A model generated the notes under the pieces. The model saw only the letters and a program-made list of their open reading frames with translations. It ran no database searches and was not told the DNA's origin. A stretch of 64,000 bases of DNA from contig CM026426.1 in the NCBI GenBank assembly GCA_014871385.1, positions 42,241,613 to 42,305,612 on the forward strand, read 5' to 3'. This document shows positions 32,460-45,000 of the stretch, piece after piece; the stretch's first letter is position 1, and each line of letters starts with the position of its first letter. The position numbers and the translations under genes were made by a program. Origin of the DNA: Ceratodon purpureus. Its lineage: Eukaryota > Streptophyta > Bryopsida > Pseudoditrichales > Ditrichaceae.

Positions 32460-32960
32460 TTGTTTGAATCCATGAATTATGAGTTTTGTTTTTTAAAATT
32501 ATATGAATGAACCAAACATTCCACTTTCTTATTAGAATGTAATAAAATTGTACAAATATTAGTCAAGGTAGAACGTTAATGAATTGATTAAGATTTTTGT
32601 TATTTACATGCCAATCATACAAGACATACCATGGTTTAAATATTCGCTTCTCATGAATAAATATAAAAAACCCTAAACCTTCTAAAAAATATAAATAATT
32701 TGCCATAATAAATGAATTGAATTCTATAATTTAATACTATTATTTTTAACAATGTACTTCGTCTATATACTTGAATGTACTAGTATATCATTTTAAGATT
32801 TGTATATACTTGAATATAGATTATTATTCTCGTATTATAATCATTAATTAAATATAAAATTGTAAATGAATATATTAGTACCCTAGTATACTATACTATA
32901 TTATTATATTATAAATAAATTATGATACTAACATGTACTTTAAGAATATGATGATTACAT
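32460..32960 (-). repeat. right arm of terminal inverted repeat
   Basis: Reverse complement of 30755-31262. A further degenerate copy of its inner part recurs at 33090-33165 (GTAGAACGTTATTGAATTGA, CATGCCAATCATACGAGGCATAC). Confidence 0.75.
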
Positions 32961-34880
32961 TTAGGTAAATATGTTTCCAATTAGAGTATATGAGATTCAT
33001 TTTCATTGCTAATAGTGTATTCATATTTGATGCTTTAGTCAAATAATTACAAATTATTATTACAAAATTAGAAGAAGTATTTGTTTATGTAGAACGTTAT
33101 TGAATTGACTAAAATTTAGTTAATTTCATGCCAATCATACGAGGCATACTATGTGAAAAAAATTGTCTTTTGTTAAATAAAAAAGTACATTTTCATCCTT
33201 TACAATTCTTCATAATTTGGCCACTTCGAAGGTCAAAATTGTGTATTTTTTCAAAACATTCAAAACTGCGTGCAATTTCATTTTAATAGAATTTTAATTC
33301 ATAAACCCTATTTGTATATTTTGTATTATAATATTTCCATGTTTTACTGTAAATTTAGTAATGAAGAGGCTCAAAAATAATAAAAACAATAAAAAACATA
33401 CTTCTCTATCTTTCATTCATAGATATTCAAAAATCAAAATCTAATGTAGATTTATAAATTTATATGAATGCAAATATAATCAAAATGCAATACCATCTTC
33501 ACATAATGCAAGCATGTTTTGAAGCATTGTAATAAATTACCAATACTTTTCATCAGAATAAAAAAGAAAAGGAGTTCCCTATCCTGTTTAGTTTTCATTG
33601 GAACTCACATTGGGTTCGCAACCTCAACCCCATTCACAGTACACATTAAGGGACATGGTTCTCCAATCCCATGTGAGTTATTGGAGCCATCATGGTGAAT
33701 TCTTCTTAAGGTAAGAAAGAGCAAGTTTACCAAACCATATGGGGTTAACAATATGGAGAGTGAACCGCACTATCTATCTTTAAAGTAACTTCCTTAAAAA
33801 AAGTAATTTTCACTTTCTCACTACCCAAATCAGGTTAATACAAATAAAATAAAAAAAGGGACAATAATATTTAACTCGCAATTCTTACAAATATTGATAT
33901 TACCATTCAATGATTTTGATATAACTAAAATTATTATTCCAAAATGAAAATTAAATTTTTAAATTGCAGTATCTATGTACATGCTTGTATATGAATTCTA
34001 AATTATCAAAATCTTCAAAATTGCATGGAATTTATTTGGAATAGAATTCTAATTCATAATTATACTAACATGTATTTTAAGAATAATATGATGATAACAT
34101 TTACGTAAATATGTTCCCAATTAGAGTATAGTAAATTAATTTTCATTGCTAATAGTGTATTCATATTTGATGCTTTCATAATATAATTACAAACTATTAT
34201 TTAAACTCTAATCTTGAGTAATTAAAACTAAATTTGTCTTTGAACAAATTTTAACTTCGTATATCTTAAAGGATTATGATGTTAATTAAATTTGTAGACG
34301 TCTCATATTCAATTAATATTAGTATAGTTAAAATATACGCATGAACCAAATATTCTACTTCCTTGTTATGAAGTAATAAATTTGTGCACGTATTTGCTTC
34401 TTATGAATATTTAAAAAAAGTAGAATATTTGCTACTCATGAATATTTTTAGTTTTGTACAAATTAAGTTTCTCTAATAAGAAGCTAATTCGTACAAAAAT
34501 ATTAGATTCTCATGAATATATTATTAAAGTAGTATATTTGCACCTTATTAGATAGTAATGAATATTTACGAAATTTTAAACATTTGCTTCTCTTGAATAA
34601 ATATAAAAACTTCAATTCTCTAAGAATTGTTAATAATTTGCCTACTTAGATTTTGTGCTTGCTCAAGTGTCTATACCATTACACAATATCATATATTAAT
34701 ACTACAACAATGATGTCCTTTGATGTAGGACAATTCATTTGAATCCATAAAATGAGGATTTTATTTTTGGAATATATATAAAAGAGTAAGAAAATTAAGT
34801 TCCGTTTATATATTTGAAAAAAGCTAAAAAATATTGGTTGAACCAAATTTAAAATAACAAGGTAGAAAAAAGTAAAAAAA
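32961..34880. other. AT-rich spacer with decayed repeat fragments
   Basis: No gene is seen. Fragments resembling the inverted-repeat arms recur (33090-33165, 34060-34200, 34570-34640), pointing to nested or tandem remains of the same element family. Confidence 0.5.
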
Positions 34881-36280
34881 AATTTAACCTGCGGGGACGG
34901 GGCATTGAACCCCGCGGTGACGGGGCCACGCGATATGGCGGCGCGGTCACGGGTCCGTGCGAGGGGGAGGAACTGATCCCCACCGCGACTTCGTCCACGG
35001 AGGTGTTTCACTGTTTTCTCCTTTTCTCTGTGTGTGTCTGTGTCTGCACTTGTTTCTTGGTGGTGGCGGGAATGAATTCCGTGAGAGACTGTGCAGTACA
35101 GTTTGTTTCGCGCGAGTTTTCGGGGCTTTCTCTGGTCCATTTCCTTCCTCCAGAGTGTGTGACTTGTTTGTTTGAAGTAGTGTTGGTCTCTAGGGTTTAG
35201 GTTTTAGGGTGATGGTTTGAAATGTTAATGCGCGAAGGGAGTTCAAAGTGTTTTGCGCTTCAGCTTGTGCTTCTTCGAGTTGTTCCACGGATCTCTTTTA
35301 GGTTTTCCTGTGCTGGGTTCTTCCTCGGTCTGTAGGATTTAGGTGTATTTCGGTTCTTTCGTTCTTGTGCGAACTTCTTCGGTGCTCTGTGGAGGCGTGC
35401 GATTTGGATTGGGGTTTTGGGAGGCGTGGAAAACATTCTTGCGGCGCTAAATTTGAGGTGCGTAATTGATCGCGTTACTGGTTTCCCTTTTCTTTCAGTT
35501 CAATTCCATTGAATTTCGCAATTTAGGGTCTTGTCAATTGAGTTTTTTCGTTTTTTTTTTTTTGTTTCAAATATAATTCTTTGGCATGTTCTCGCTAGTT
35601 TAGGATTAGCATCCTGTAATTTCCGTATTGAATTCTGAATCGTGTGTGTCTGTTTCTGTTTGTACTCTTTATGTGTTATGTGTGTGTCTGTCTTTGGTAG
35701 AATTCTGTCTTGTTTTTATATTCTGTTTGTGTTCGAATTCCGAATTGTGTTCGACTTCTGTGTGTGTCTGTTTGTGTTTGAATTCTGAATTGTGTTCGTC
35801 TTCTGTCTGTGTCTGTTGGATTTCAAATTCTGAATTCTGTTCGTTTTCTGTATGTGTGTGTATGTTTGTGATTTAATGTGTGGTTCTCAACAAGCTTGTG
35901 TGAGTGCATGTGTGTAGCATAAGATGGTTGCAATAGCATATTCCTTGTATTTTGTATTACATATCAATGTCATTTGCATTGTGTTGTAGTTTCAACATAG
36001 GTTTATTTTGATATTTATAGTTACAGTCGCCTTAGTATGTGAGTACTGGGCTTATTGGAAGCACTTTAGTCGATTGTCTTCCGCTTATTCCGGAACGAGT
36101 GTGATAGGATGTGAAACCATTGTAACAGTCTCGTATTCGTGTTCTGACCATTCAAAATGCCTTCTTTTCTGCAGGCGGAACACGTTTCAGCAGATTCACA
36201 ACGGAGGGATTTGAGTAAAAATGGTCGAGAGGTACTAAGTATTTCTGCAAATTGCATAATCAGTCTCTCAAAAATCAAGG
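34881..36280. other. spacer with GC-rich start and TGTG-rich minisatellite
   Basis: No convincing gene. A GC-rich patch (34888-34990) holds a tRNA T-arm-like hairpin on the minus strand. 35000-35900 is rich in TGTGTCTG words. Confidence 0.5.
35626..35876. repeat. imperfect minisatellite, units of roughly 55 bp
   Basis: Repeats of GAATTC(T/C)GAATTGTGTTCG followed by TCTGTGTGTGTCTGTTTG; at least four degenerate units. Confidence 0.75.
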
Positions 36281-36281
36281 A

Positions 36282-36897
36282 CAGTTTAGCTCGAGTCGAG
36301 CTAAACTGCTTGCGGAAGACAACTATCGCTGGACAGTTTAGCTTGACTCGAGCTAAACTCACATCCACCATGTATAAAAGAAGATTAAAAAACATAAATT
36401 AATTTTATATTATTTCATCAATTGCTACAGTTTAGCTCGACTCGAGCTAAGCTGTAGTCAAAGGCTATTTTGACCACTCACAGTTTAGCTCAAATCGGGC
36501 TAAACTGCAGAGTACAAAGTAGCTTTTGGCTACAGTTTATAATCGACTCAAGCTAAACTGCTGAGATTTAGTAGGGAGAACTCAAAGTTGAGCTCGAGTC
36601 GAGCTAAACTGTAGGTGTAACTCCCGAAACCTATCCGGAAGATTCACCTACAATTTAGCTCGACTCGAGCTCAACTGAAAGTGCTCCTTTCTGAAGCCCA
36701 AGCAGTTTAGCTTGAATCGGGCTAAACTGCAAGGGGCCCATGCTGGAAGCTTTGCATTTTAGCTCGAGTTGAGCTGTATCGCTTGGGCATTCAGCATATG
36801 CCCTTTGCAGTTTAGCTCGAGTCGAGCTAAACTGCTGGAATGTCATGTGTTATATTTTGTAGTTAAACCACCATTTAGCTCGAATCGAGCTAAATGG
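36282..36897. repeat. large palindrome cluster, about a dozen hairpins
   Basis: About twelve inverted repeats, spaced roughly 40-70 bp, with core arms TTAGCTCGA and TCGAGCTAA. The first is 36282-36308 (arms CAGTTTAGCTCGA and its complement). The last is 36871-36897 with perfect 13-bp arms CCATTTAGCTCGA/TCGAGCTAAATGG. In that last copy both arms differ from the usual CAG/CTG ends in a way that keeps pairing. The cluster lies just upstream of the coding block at 36.94 kb, probably in its intron or 5' region. Confidence 0.93.
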
Positions 36898-36940
36898 CTT
36901 CAAATTTGTCTAATGTTAAACGTCTCCTCCTTGCAATGAG

Positions 36941-39062
36941 GTGAAAGCAAGGGTACTTGAGGCGCTAGAACATTTTTTCAAGCCTGTTCCTAGCTCTGAT
37001 TCGGATGACGATGACGGGGATGACTCAACCACATTTGAAGCGTGGACTTTCAAAGACCCCTCAAAGGTCCAAAATTGGACATTGCGATGGGTTGCACACA
37101 CCCCATATCTTACCTTCGCAACCATTTTTAAGGGTGAAGTCGATGATCCCCACGTCATTGACATGGAAACCAAGGTCACCGAGTTTGACCATAAGGGGAG
37201 AGATCAAATAAGGATCCTCTGCTCATCTATGGGGACTAATCCATACCTCTTCTCCATAGTAGTAGACGTAGCAGAGAACCTCTTCGACTCGATTTCCTTA
37301 ATGGAAAGTCTGTCGAATTCACCCTACAACGAGATAGTGACCACAATGAGGCAAGAAGTTCTGGACAGGAAGTGGACGACCAAAGATGGACGAACTCTCC
37401 GAGCGAAATCCCTAGCGTGGAAACTGAGGAATGTTGTCAGCACCCTTACGCTCCGGGCAACGGAGGCAAAGGTTAAGCAGTTACTGGGAAAATCTCATAT
37501 TGACGTTTCTGGAGTGACAGCAATCGGGAGCCAAATGGGAAGCCAACAGACCGAACGCAGTAGGGGGAGAGTCTGAACTCTGTTCTTGTGGAACTCCCAA
37601 AGATGAACAAGGTTGGAGAGGTCCTGGACTTCGATAATGCCAATTGAATTTACCAGGGTTTCTTCGCTATTTGCTAGGAGGAGTTTGTCTTCAAAACGAG
37701 TGGGCAACCAAAGAAGATTAGTGTGGACGTGATACGATGCAAGCCCGCACCGGCCCATTGGACTATCCGTGCATATGAGAAGCGGGGCACGGAGGAGATG
37801 AAGAATTACTTGATCAACATGCCGGATAGAACACAGAAGCAAACCCTGTGTCTGATGCCAGACACGAAGGCAAGACCTCAACAAGAAGACGATCTAAGGG
37901 GCTGTACATTCCACATCATCAACAGGCAACACAGCGTTGCGGCGTCCAAATCTCTTATCGAGGATAACGCCAGTGAGGAGTTGCTGAGGGACTTCAGGAG
38001 GTGGGACGCGTACATCGTTTGGACGCATGATTATGATAAGCTGCGGAAGATCCGAGCATTTTACAATCGGGTGAATCATCTGGCACCCTTTAAGCCAACT
38101 TGGGCGAGCAATATCCTTGCCGCAAGAACAGTGTGGGTGAAGTATGGTAAGCCGCAACCAAAACATGCTGCCGCTGGTGCAACCGAGTCCAGGACTACAG
38201 GTCAAAAAAGAATCCAGTGTCGAAGACGTACGAAGTAAGTTAACTGACTCATTAGCATTAGCGGTTTAGCTCGACTCGAGGTAAACTGCTTGGAGTTTAG
38301 CTCGAGTCGAGCTAAATGTTTTCAATCTTCTTTGTTTTCAATGATCTGGTATATCTAACGCACTTTAGCTCGAGTCAAGCTAAAGTGTAATTGCGTGAAA
38401 GAATCATCTAAGGTTGTTCCTGTACGTATGCACAACTTTGTGGAAGCAATCAGGGAGCGCTTCGCAATGATCGATGTGGCGAAGCATCAAGCCCTGGTGG
38501 CGAAGAAGGGAGGGAACAACACTATCTCTCTCTGACAAACGAGCTGAAGATCATCACATCCAGTGATGAAACCTGGGACCTGTGGAAGGAGGTGATTGCG
38601 TCTGCGGTATGTGGTGGACTCATAGATCCCGACACCGAAGAACCTCACAAGAAATTTCATGAGAAGAAGGGGTTCGTCCCAGACAAGGATGGAACGCTTC
38701 CGAGGGAGTTCTTCAAATGCATTGGGAACTTGTCAGAGGCGGATCACCAGAAGCACTGTAAGCACATCCTGCATAAGTCTGGGCCAAGTCGGAAGTACAC
38801 ATATCCGAAGGTTGTCATTAAGCAGAATACGAATGTACTGGAGGACTGCTACTCGGTCAGGGAGTGGGTAGAGCAGAGAAAACGTAAGGTAGTAGCTCAA
38901 GCGGAGCTAAACAACATTAAACCAACGCTACATCAAATCAAGATAAACGGCCTTGATGAACAGGCTTGGAAGCATTTAGAGAAGGCTTACCATGTCTCCA
39001 AGGAGTCCCAGCACGTTCTGCTTGATTGGGGTATTCCAGACTCGTACTGGACTAACTCCTGA
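36941..39062 (+). pseudogene. decayed spliced gene of unknown function
   Basis: Coding-like sequence 36941-37573 (TFKDPSKVQNWTLRWVAHTP, DVAENLFDSISLM) shifts frame near 37574. It continues to 38234 with in-frame TGA at 37645-37647 and TAG at 37675-37677, both where the sequence reads as if Trp were lost (DNAN-stop-IYQGFFAIC-stop-EEFVFK). A consensus GTAAGT donor at 38235 opens an intron holding three palindromes (38262-38387). Coding resumes by about 38400 (VVPVRMHNFVEAIRERFAMI), shifts frame near 38510, and runs to 39062. No domain is recognised. The palindromes tie it to the DUF7869 element family. Confidence 0.5.
38262..38387. repeat. three palindromes inside an intron
   Basis: At 38262-38288, 38293-38319 and 38361-38387. 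The last has arms CACTTTAGCTCGA and TCAAGCTAAAGTG. The outer bases again differ from the common CAG/CTG but stay complementary. Confidence 0.9.
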
Positions 39063-39612
39063 GCTACACAGTACCGCAACAAGTCCGCCAAGGATCTCTC
39101 CCCATATGCGATTGAGTTCTTTAAAACCTTCCTTAAGTTTCGAGACATTACGTAGAAAAACGGGTCTTGAAAAGGCCGTGTAAGCCTGCCCTTTCTAGGT
39201 GAACTCCCTGCCCAAATGCGGCATTTGCTGGCAGCGGGTGCCAGGATTGCTGCCCGCGGAGTTAATAGGGCGACTTAATGGTCTCGGGATGGGGTTGCGG
39301 GGCAGGGTCGGTGTGCCTAGTGGCGCCGAGGTGGCTGCCTTGTTTGGTGAACCACTCCTTCTCGCATTTATTGAAGTTGAAGCCCGATTCGAAGGAGAGA
39401 TGACGGGAGATTGGTGTCAACCGTTTCAAGATTCGAAGTTTGCTGCCACAACGGGATGAAGCCATGGAGCTCGGTCGACAGTAGGTTGGTCTCTCCACCT
39501 AGGAATGGGGTGAATCGAAGTTGGGTGCGTAGAATTATGGTGTTGCTGGACCAACGACCCAATTCGCAGGTGAAATTCAAGAGAGTCAAGGGAAATTGTT
39601 ACAACTAAACCA

Positions 39613-39717
39613 GTGAGCATGATTGTACAGATACGCGCTGGCAGCAGTTACAAATTCGAGCAGCAAGCATTCGAAGGGTGTTCTTGCAACACCTCCTGCC
39701 GTGGACTGAAGAGGTTG
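39613..39717 (+). CDS. Cys-rich exon fragment
   Basis: A short coding-like piece, FEGCSCNTSCRGLKRLCKC, ending at a GTAAGT-like donor. Spaced Cys pairs suggest a small zinc-binding module. It may be an N-terminal exon of the transposase-like gene that follows. The exon start is unknown. Confidence 0.3.
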
Positions 39718-40108
39718 TGTAAGTGTCAATTTCTCTATGACAAGTTTGGGTTGTGCATTTGTACATTGCATGCTATTCATTTGATCCTGCAATTTCCTTG
39801 AGTGGCTAGGGTATAAGGTTTGGTTGTTGTGAACTCTACAGTTTTGGGTATATGGCAATCTTAAAAACGATTTTCTGCATACTTCCAGGTCGATCCGGGG
39901 CCTTGAGAGCTTGAATCACTACTTCGGAATTTTGAACTCTCGATGGCAGCACCAGGGGTGGAGCCTTCAAGCTACCGTGTTGGAATTTCGATTGATGCAC
40001 GCTACGCACCACTTGTTAGTAGAGGTTTTTTGAGATCCGAGCAACCCTGCCCATCAACATTTCCATGACGGAGGGCAGCCGGGGATACAAACATTGACTT
40101 GTGGATCG

Positions 40109-42942
40109 ATGGAAATGCAGTGCCGACATTTAGAAGAAGAACTCGGCAAGGTGAGAGACGACCTTGCTGGCAGCAGAGAAAGGCTCGACCATAACAGGGA
40201 CATTGAGGATACATGCATGCAATTGCGGGTTGAATTGGAGACTATTCGAACCTAGATGAGCAGCATGGAGAGAAATCATAGGGTAACGGTGCAGGGCTTG
40301 GAGACCGAGGTGCATCGCTGGCAGCAAGCAAGTGAGCGCCTACAGGAGGGGCCTAGCCCTTTGGAGGACACACCTATGGGGATGCGACGTAGGGCTCGAC
40401 CGCTCAGGGGGATTCATGAGTTGAATCATGGTTCAGGGTGGGCAAAACGCAGAGTGAAGCTCGTTAGGACGCATTTGCAACCTCATCTTGTGGATGCTGT
40501 CAACGACAACAACCGGGTCAACCATGAGAAGCAGCGACTTCATGGGGATAAAGCCTCCCAAACAATAACTGTTGTAGCGTTAGCAAAGATACTGTCTAGG
40601 CATGAAGGTCTCACCCTCACAACTCAGCCATCTATGGAGCATGTTAAGAGAAAGATTGCTAGTAACTTCATGAAGGCAATTGGAAAAAGGATAGGGCCCG
40701 ATAATATTCTTGCTGCCTGCGACCAAGCAGGGGTGTCTTATCGCGGCTATGGTGCAATTTACCAAGCCGTGAAGGATCCACTTCGGAAGTTGACCAAGGA
40801 TGGCAAATCCAACATACTACCTAGTCCCTACCACGTTCGAAGGCTTCGGCAGGAGCTAAATGCAAACTTGCCACAATTCATTGGCCAGTACTACGACGCT
40901 GAGGGAAGGATGGAGCTGCCAGCAGTGTCAAAGAAAACCAAGAAATCCGAGGAGTAGCGAAAGGGGGTGGTCTTAGATGAAAAAAACTCGCTATTCACGG
41001 ACCTTGAGGTGGTCCAGCAGAGCATGGTGATCTTTTATGGCATCACGGAGTCAGGTATGCATCCTCTTCTTCTCTTGTTGATAGCAATGGTGAATGTCCG
41101 TTTGGTGCCAGCAATTGCATTGTGTGTCTATAACAAAGGAAGCTAATTCGATTGCATTACAGAAACATTCTCACGTGAGGATATTCTTGCAGAGTTGAAA
41201 GGGGCTCCGTTGATATTTGTCCTCAAACTGGATGAGGCAGAGATTGTAAACGGGAAGAAATTTGAACGTGTTAGCATCACGTTGATGAATCGGGCTTAAG
41301 ACACTAACATTCAGGTGGACCACGAGAGGTACTTCTCAGTACAATCAGAGCAGGAGATTTGGCTAGTTGCCATGTTTCAGGTCGAGAAGGACTCCTACGA
41401 TGTTCTCTCGTGGATATTTGGAAAGTCGAACATCCCGGTTGTGATTGCAGCACAGTCTAGTGGCGAGAAACTCACGGTTCCTGAGGTTGGAGAATTCCAG
41501 GTCGAGTGGCATCTTGCTGCGGACATGAAGACAATCAAGTGTATGTACGGGCTTCAGTCGGGGCCGTCGTGTGCAATGAATTGCATATACTGCGACCAGA
41601 AGAGGATAAAGCCCACCGTGGGGACAGCCAGCCAGGCAAACGCTGCCATCAAGAGCCGTGGTAAAGCAAACTGGGTGGGGGGGCTATTTTCCAGCAGCGT
41701 ACCTGAGGAACCTTGTGACATGACAACATCTACTAGGTGGAGGCCTATCCTGCCAATTTCTTTGTCCAGAGTGCACATTTGTACATTGCATGCCTTGGTT
41801 CGATTGACGGAGAAGATTGTGCACATGCATATCATGTATATTTGGAACATACAGAATCAGAGACTAAGGGCTACTGCAATTGAACAGATGGAGAAGTCGT
41901 TGTCCGCAATTGGGGCTCATGGTGGAAATGTGGAGATTAAGAGGGACCCCAAGCTCAGTGGCAACATTGGAAACGTGCCGCAAAAACCCTCTTTGAGTGG
42001 TACCGTTGCCAGCAGGCTTTTTAGGCCAAGCATTTGGTCTAGCAATGATAAGGCCTGGAAGGATATATGTCAAGCTGAGAATAATAATGCCGGAAGCGGA
42101 GCTGGCAGCATTGCAAAGTATCAGATGTGGCAAGCCTTTGAAGAGGTCGTACCATATTTGACAGGATTGGAGTTGACAGCAGAGCAACGGATGCAGTTCA
42201 AGCAGAAGATACACAAGTGGGGGAAGGCATACTTTAAGGCCTTCGGAGAGGAGCATGTTACCCATTACATGGTATGGCCACGACTCTGTCTGTTGTTGCT
42301 TTTGGTCTTTCTTCACTGAACCGTCTACTTGACCTAAGTATTCGGCTTTTAACTTCCTTCTTCTTGTTGACAGCACGTAATTGTACGGCACTCCACTTGG
42401 TTTGTGGAACACCATAGGAGCCTTGGAGTCTGGAGCTGCCAAGGCATAGAGAAATCACACCACCAAGCGAAGGCGGCACATCAAGCACATACAGTCCATG
42501 GTGGTGGGAAAGCACGTACTAGTGCGATTCTCAGCAGATCCAGCATTGGTACCGAAACATACAACATCAATATAGGAAAAAAATGGAGATCCAGCGAGCT
42601 GTACCTATCCCGGACGCTGGAGCACGGGCCCTAGCGACATCCAGGAGACGCGAGCGGTGGCAACAATCAAACGCTGCCATCGCCTGCGAGGAGTGGAAGT
42701 CAAGAAGGAGGCGTGTTAGAGGAGCATATGTTCTTGAAGAAGTCGTGGTGGGCAAAGGAGACGGCATGATGGAAGAAGAGCCGGAATGGAATTTCAACGG
42801 TGACATGGTTGGCAGTGGGGGCGAGGAAGATGAACAGAGGGACGCTGCTAACAACGATGAGGACATCGCGGATGCTGGCAACAGGGGTGCCGGGGAGGAT
42901 ATTGCCCCCGATGTTGACATTGCACATGCTGACAGCGACTAG
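40109..42942 (+). pseudogene. spliced transposase-like gene with in-frame stops
   Basis: ATG 40109 opens a coiled-coil N-terminus (MEMQCRHLEEELGKVRDDL). The frame runs to 41054, resumes after a 108 bp intron (41055-41162, GGTATG...TTACAG) to 42271, and after a 102 bp intron (42272-42373) to about 42530. All junctions are in phase. Family-like blocks are FVLKLDEAEIVNG (first Asp), WHLAADMKTIKCMYGL then CIYCDQK (second Asp and a Cys pair), HICTLHALVRLTEKI and SCQGIEKSHH. This order resembles RNase H-fold, transposase-like proteins abundant in coral and sponge genomes. In-frame stops are TAG 40253-40255, TAG 40955-40957 and TAA 41297-41299. A frameshift near 42530 precedes an acidic C-terminus ending at 42942. 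Words like TGCTGGCAGC are scattered through it. The family is inferred from motifs. Confidence 0.6.
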
Positions 42943-45000
42943 GGGGCTCAGACACTTCAGCACGGTTGATGTGTTTTTTCTTTTTATACAATGTTTTTGA
43001 AAGTTGGGTACTGTTGTAGAGAAGTAATACCTATCATTTCAAATGTATCTTGGAAAGAGTATAATGAATCGAACAGTTCCCTAATTATGTTCTAGATTTT
43101 GTTCTGTTTACTTCTTATTATGTTTTTTCTCATTGCTATAGAATGATGCTTTTGAAAGTTCCTTTGGAAACTACCGATTAATATTTTAAAGAGTACATGT
43201 ATTCTGTAAGATCTTTAGATCGAAGTTGAATACAGGAGATCCTTTTAACTTAATATTTGGCATTTGAATTGATGTTAATGAAAATAGTGTACGAAGCCGG
43301 GAAGAGGAGCTAAGCTTGTTAGCTATTGTCTCTTTTTAAATTTATTTCTCATTCCTCTAATGGTTTTCTGACTTTTAATTTTATTTTATTTCATGTCTTT
43401 CCTTTCATTTCCCTAAGTCGACGTTTTCAAAATTCCTTTGTGATTTTCGAATTTCTGATATCTTAGTGTGAACTTTACTTGTTGATTACATGGTTTCTCA
43501 TTTATAGTTAATGAGAGGCGCTCTTCTTAAATTTATTTCCAAAATTCATGATATTTTGTTTTGATTTCGGTCCATTTTTATTTTTTTTCCTATTTATGAA
43601 TATTGTCTACAAGACCGGGTCAAGGAGACAAGTTCATCAATTATTATATTTTTTCAAATTTATTTTAGATGCCGGAAGTGGATTTATGTTTTTTAATTCT
43701 ATGTTTATCTCCTTTTTCGAGTTTAAAAAATTGAAGATCACTTACTTTATTTCAGAGACGCACGAAATATGAAAGAGAAAGTCTATTATTTTTTGGATTG
43801 TTCCCAATTTTATAGATTTTTTTTCTGAGTTTTTGATATTTTTAGATTTACCAAAATTATAACATATAAATAAAAAAAATTAGAAATAAAATAAGTTACT
43901 TGGTAGGAAAAGTAAGAAATATCCAAAAAGAAATTTAAAAATGAAATAATAGAACCATATATACTTCCGGCGGAGTTATAGGAAAAAATATTATAAGAAT
44001 TTCATAAACTTATACAAGTAATATTCTTCAATTTATCAAATATGAATAATAATTTATACACCTTTTTATTTTTCAAATTTCATTTTTCTCTTCCCCATTT
44101 TTGGTCACTTTCCCGTTCTGGTCCTCCCACTTTTTTATTACCCACTTTATGTTTTTTTTTCTTTTTTATCCCTTTCCATTTTTTTTTTCAGTTCCTTTTA
44201 TTTCCATTTGGTTTTTATTATGTCTTCATGTAATTCTTTTTCCATATAGATTTCAGACAGCTCTCTTACCTTTCATTTTTTAAGGTTTTGTTTTGTTTAG
44301 ATTATTATCTTGTTGTATTTTTTAATTTTTTTTTTAATTAATTAATTTCAATGCACAAATAAGGTTTTATTTTCATCTGGTTTTTATTTTGTCTTTATTT
44401 GTTTTTTTCCATCCAATTTCAGATAATTCTCTTCCCGTTCATTATATTTATTCTATTTTTCCCATATTTCTTCCCCTAATTTATTTATTTTTTTCCGATT
44501 CTATTTTCTATAAAAAAAAATTCCACAATTTTTAGACCTTATTTTTTAATTATTTCAAACCTTTTTGTGTTTTGGTCCCTAATTTGTTTTTTTATGTTTA
44601 TTTATTTCTCTTTTCATTTTAAGATTTAGTTAGTTTCCCAACCTTTCTTATTTTTTTCTAGTAGTCAAGTATTTTTAAAATCGCCAATTAAGGTTTTATT
44701 TTCATTTTGGTTTTTATTTTCATTTAGTGTTTATTTTCATTTTGGTTTTTATTTTCATTTGGTGTTTATTTTCATTTTGGTTTTTATTTTCATTTGGTGT
44801 TTATTTTCATTTGGTTTTTATTTTCATTTTGTTTTCCTTCCAACTTCAGAGAATTCTCTTATCTCTCATCATTTGTTTTTTGGGTTTTTATCTTCTCTCT
44901 TTTTTTTCTTTTTTTTTTTATTTTTTTTTATTTTTTAATTTTTAATTTTTAAATTTTTTTTTTTTCACGAAGATTTTTAATGTGATAAGATGCTGTAGAG
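42943..45000. other. AT-rich then T-rich spacer
   Basis: No gene is seen. 44040-44990 is dominated by T runs, and open frames there encode Phe-rich strings. Confidence 0.75.
44693..44835. repeat. minisatellite of TTTTCATTTTGGTTTTTA-type units
   Basis: About eight 18 bp units alternating CATTTTGGTTTTTATTTT and CATTTGGTGTTTATTTT. Confidence 0.85.

Larger units (their letters stand above)
30755..32960. mobile_element. element with long AT-rich terminal inverted repeats around an unknown gene
   Basis: 30755-31262 and 32460-32960 are reverse complements with good identity over about 500 bp. Landmarks are GTATAGTATACTA, CAAATCTTAAAATGATATAC, TTCATTTATTATGGCAAA and AAATATTTAAACCATGG, and their complements. 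The roughly 1.2 kb between the arms holds copy 2 of the small gene family. No transposase is present, so if mobile it is non-autonomous. Outer ends and a target-site duplication could not be fixed by eye. The element begins about 230 bp after the retrotransposon. Confidence 0.7.
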
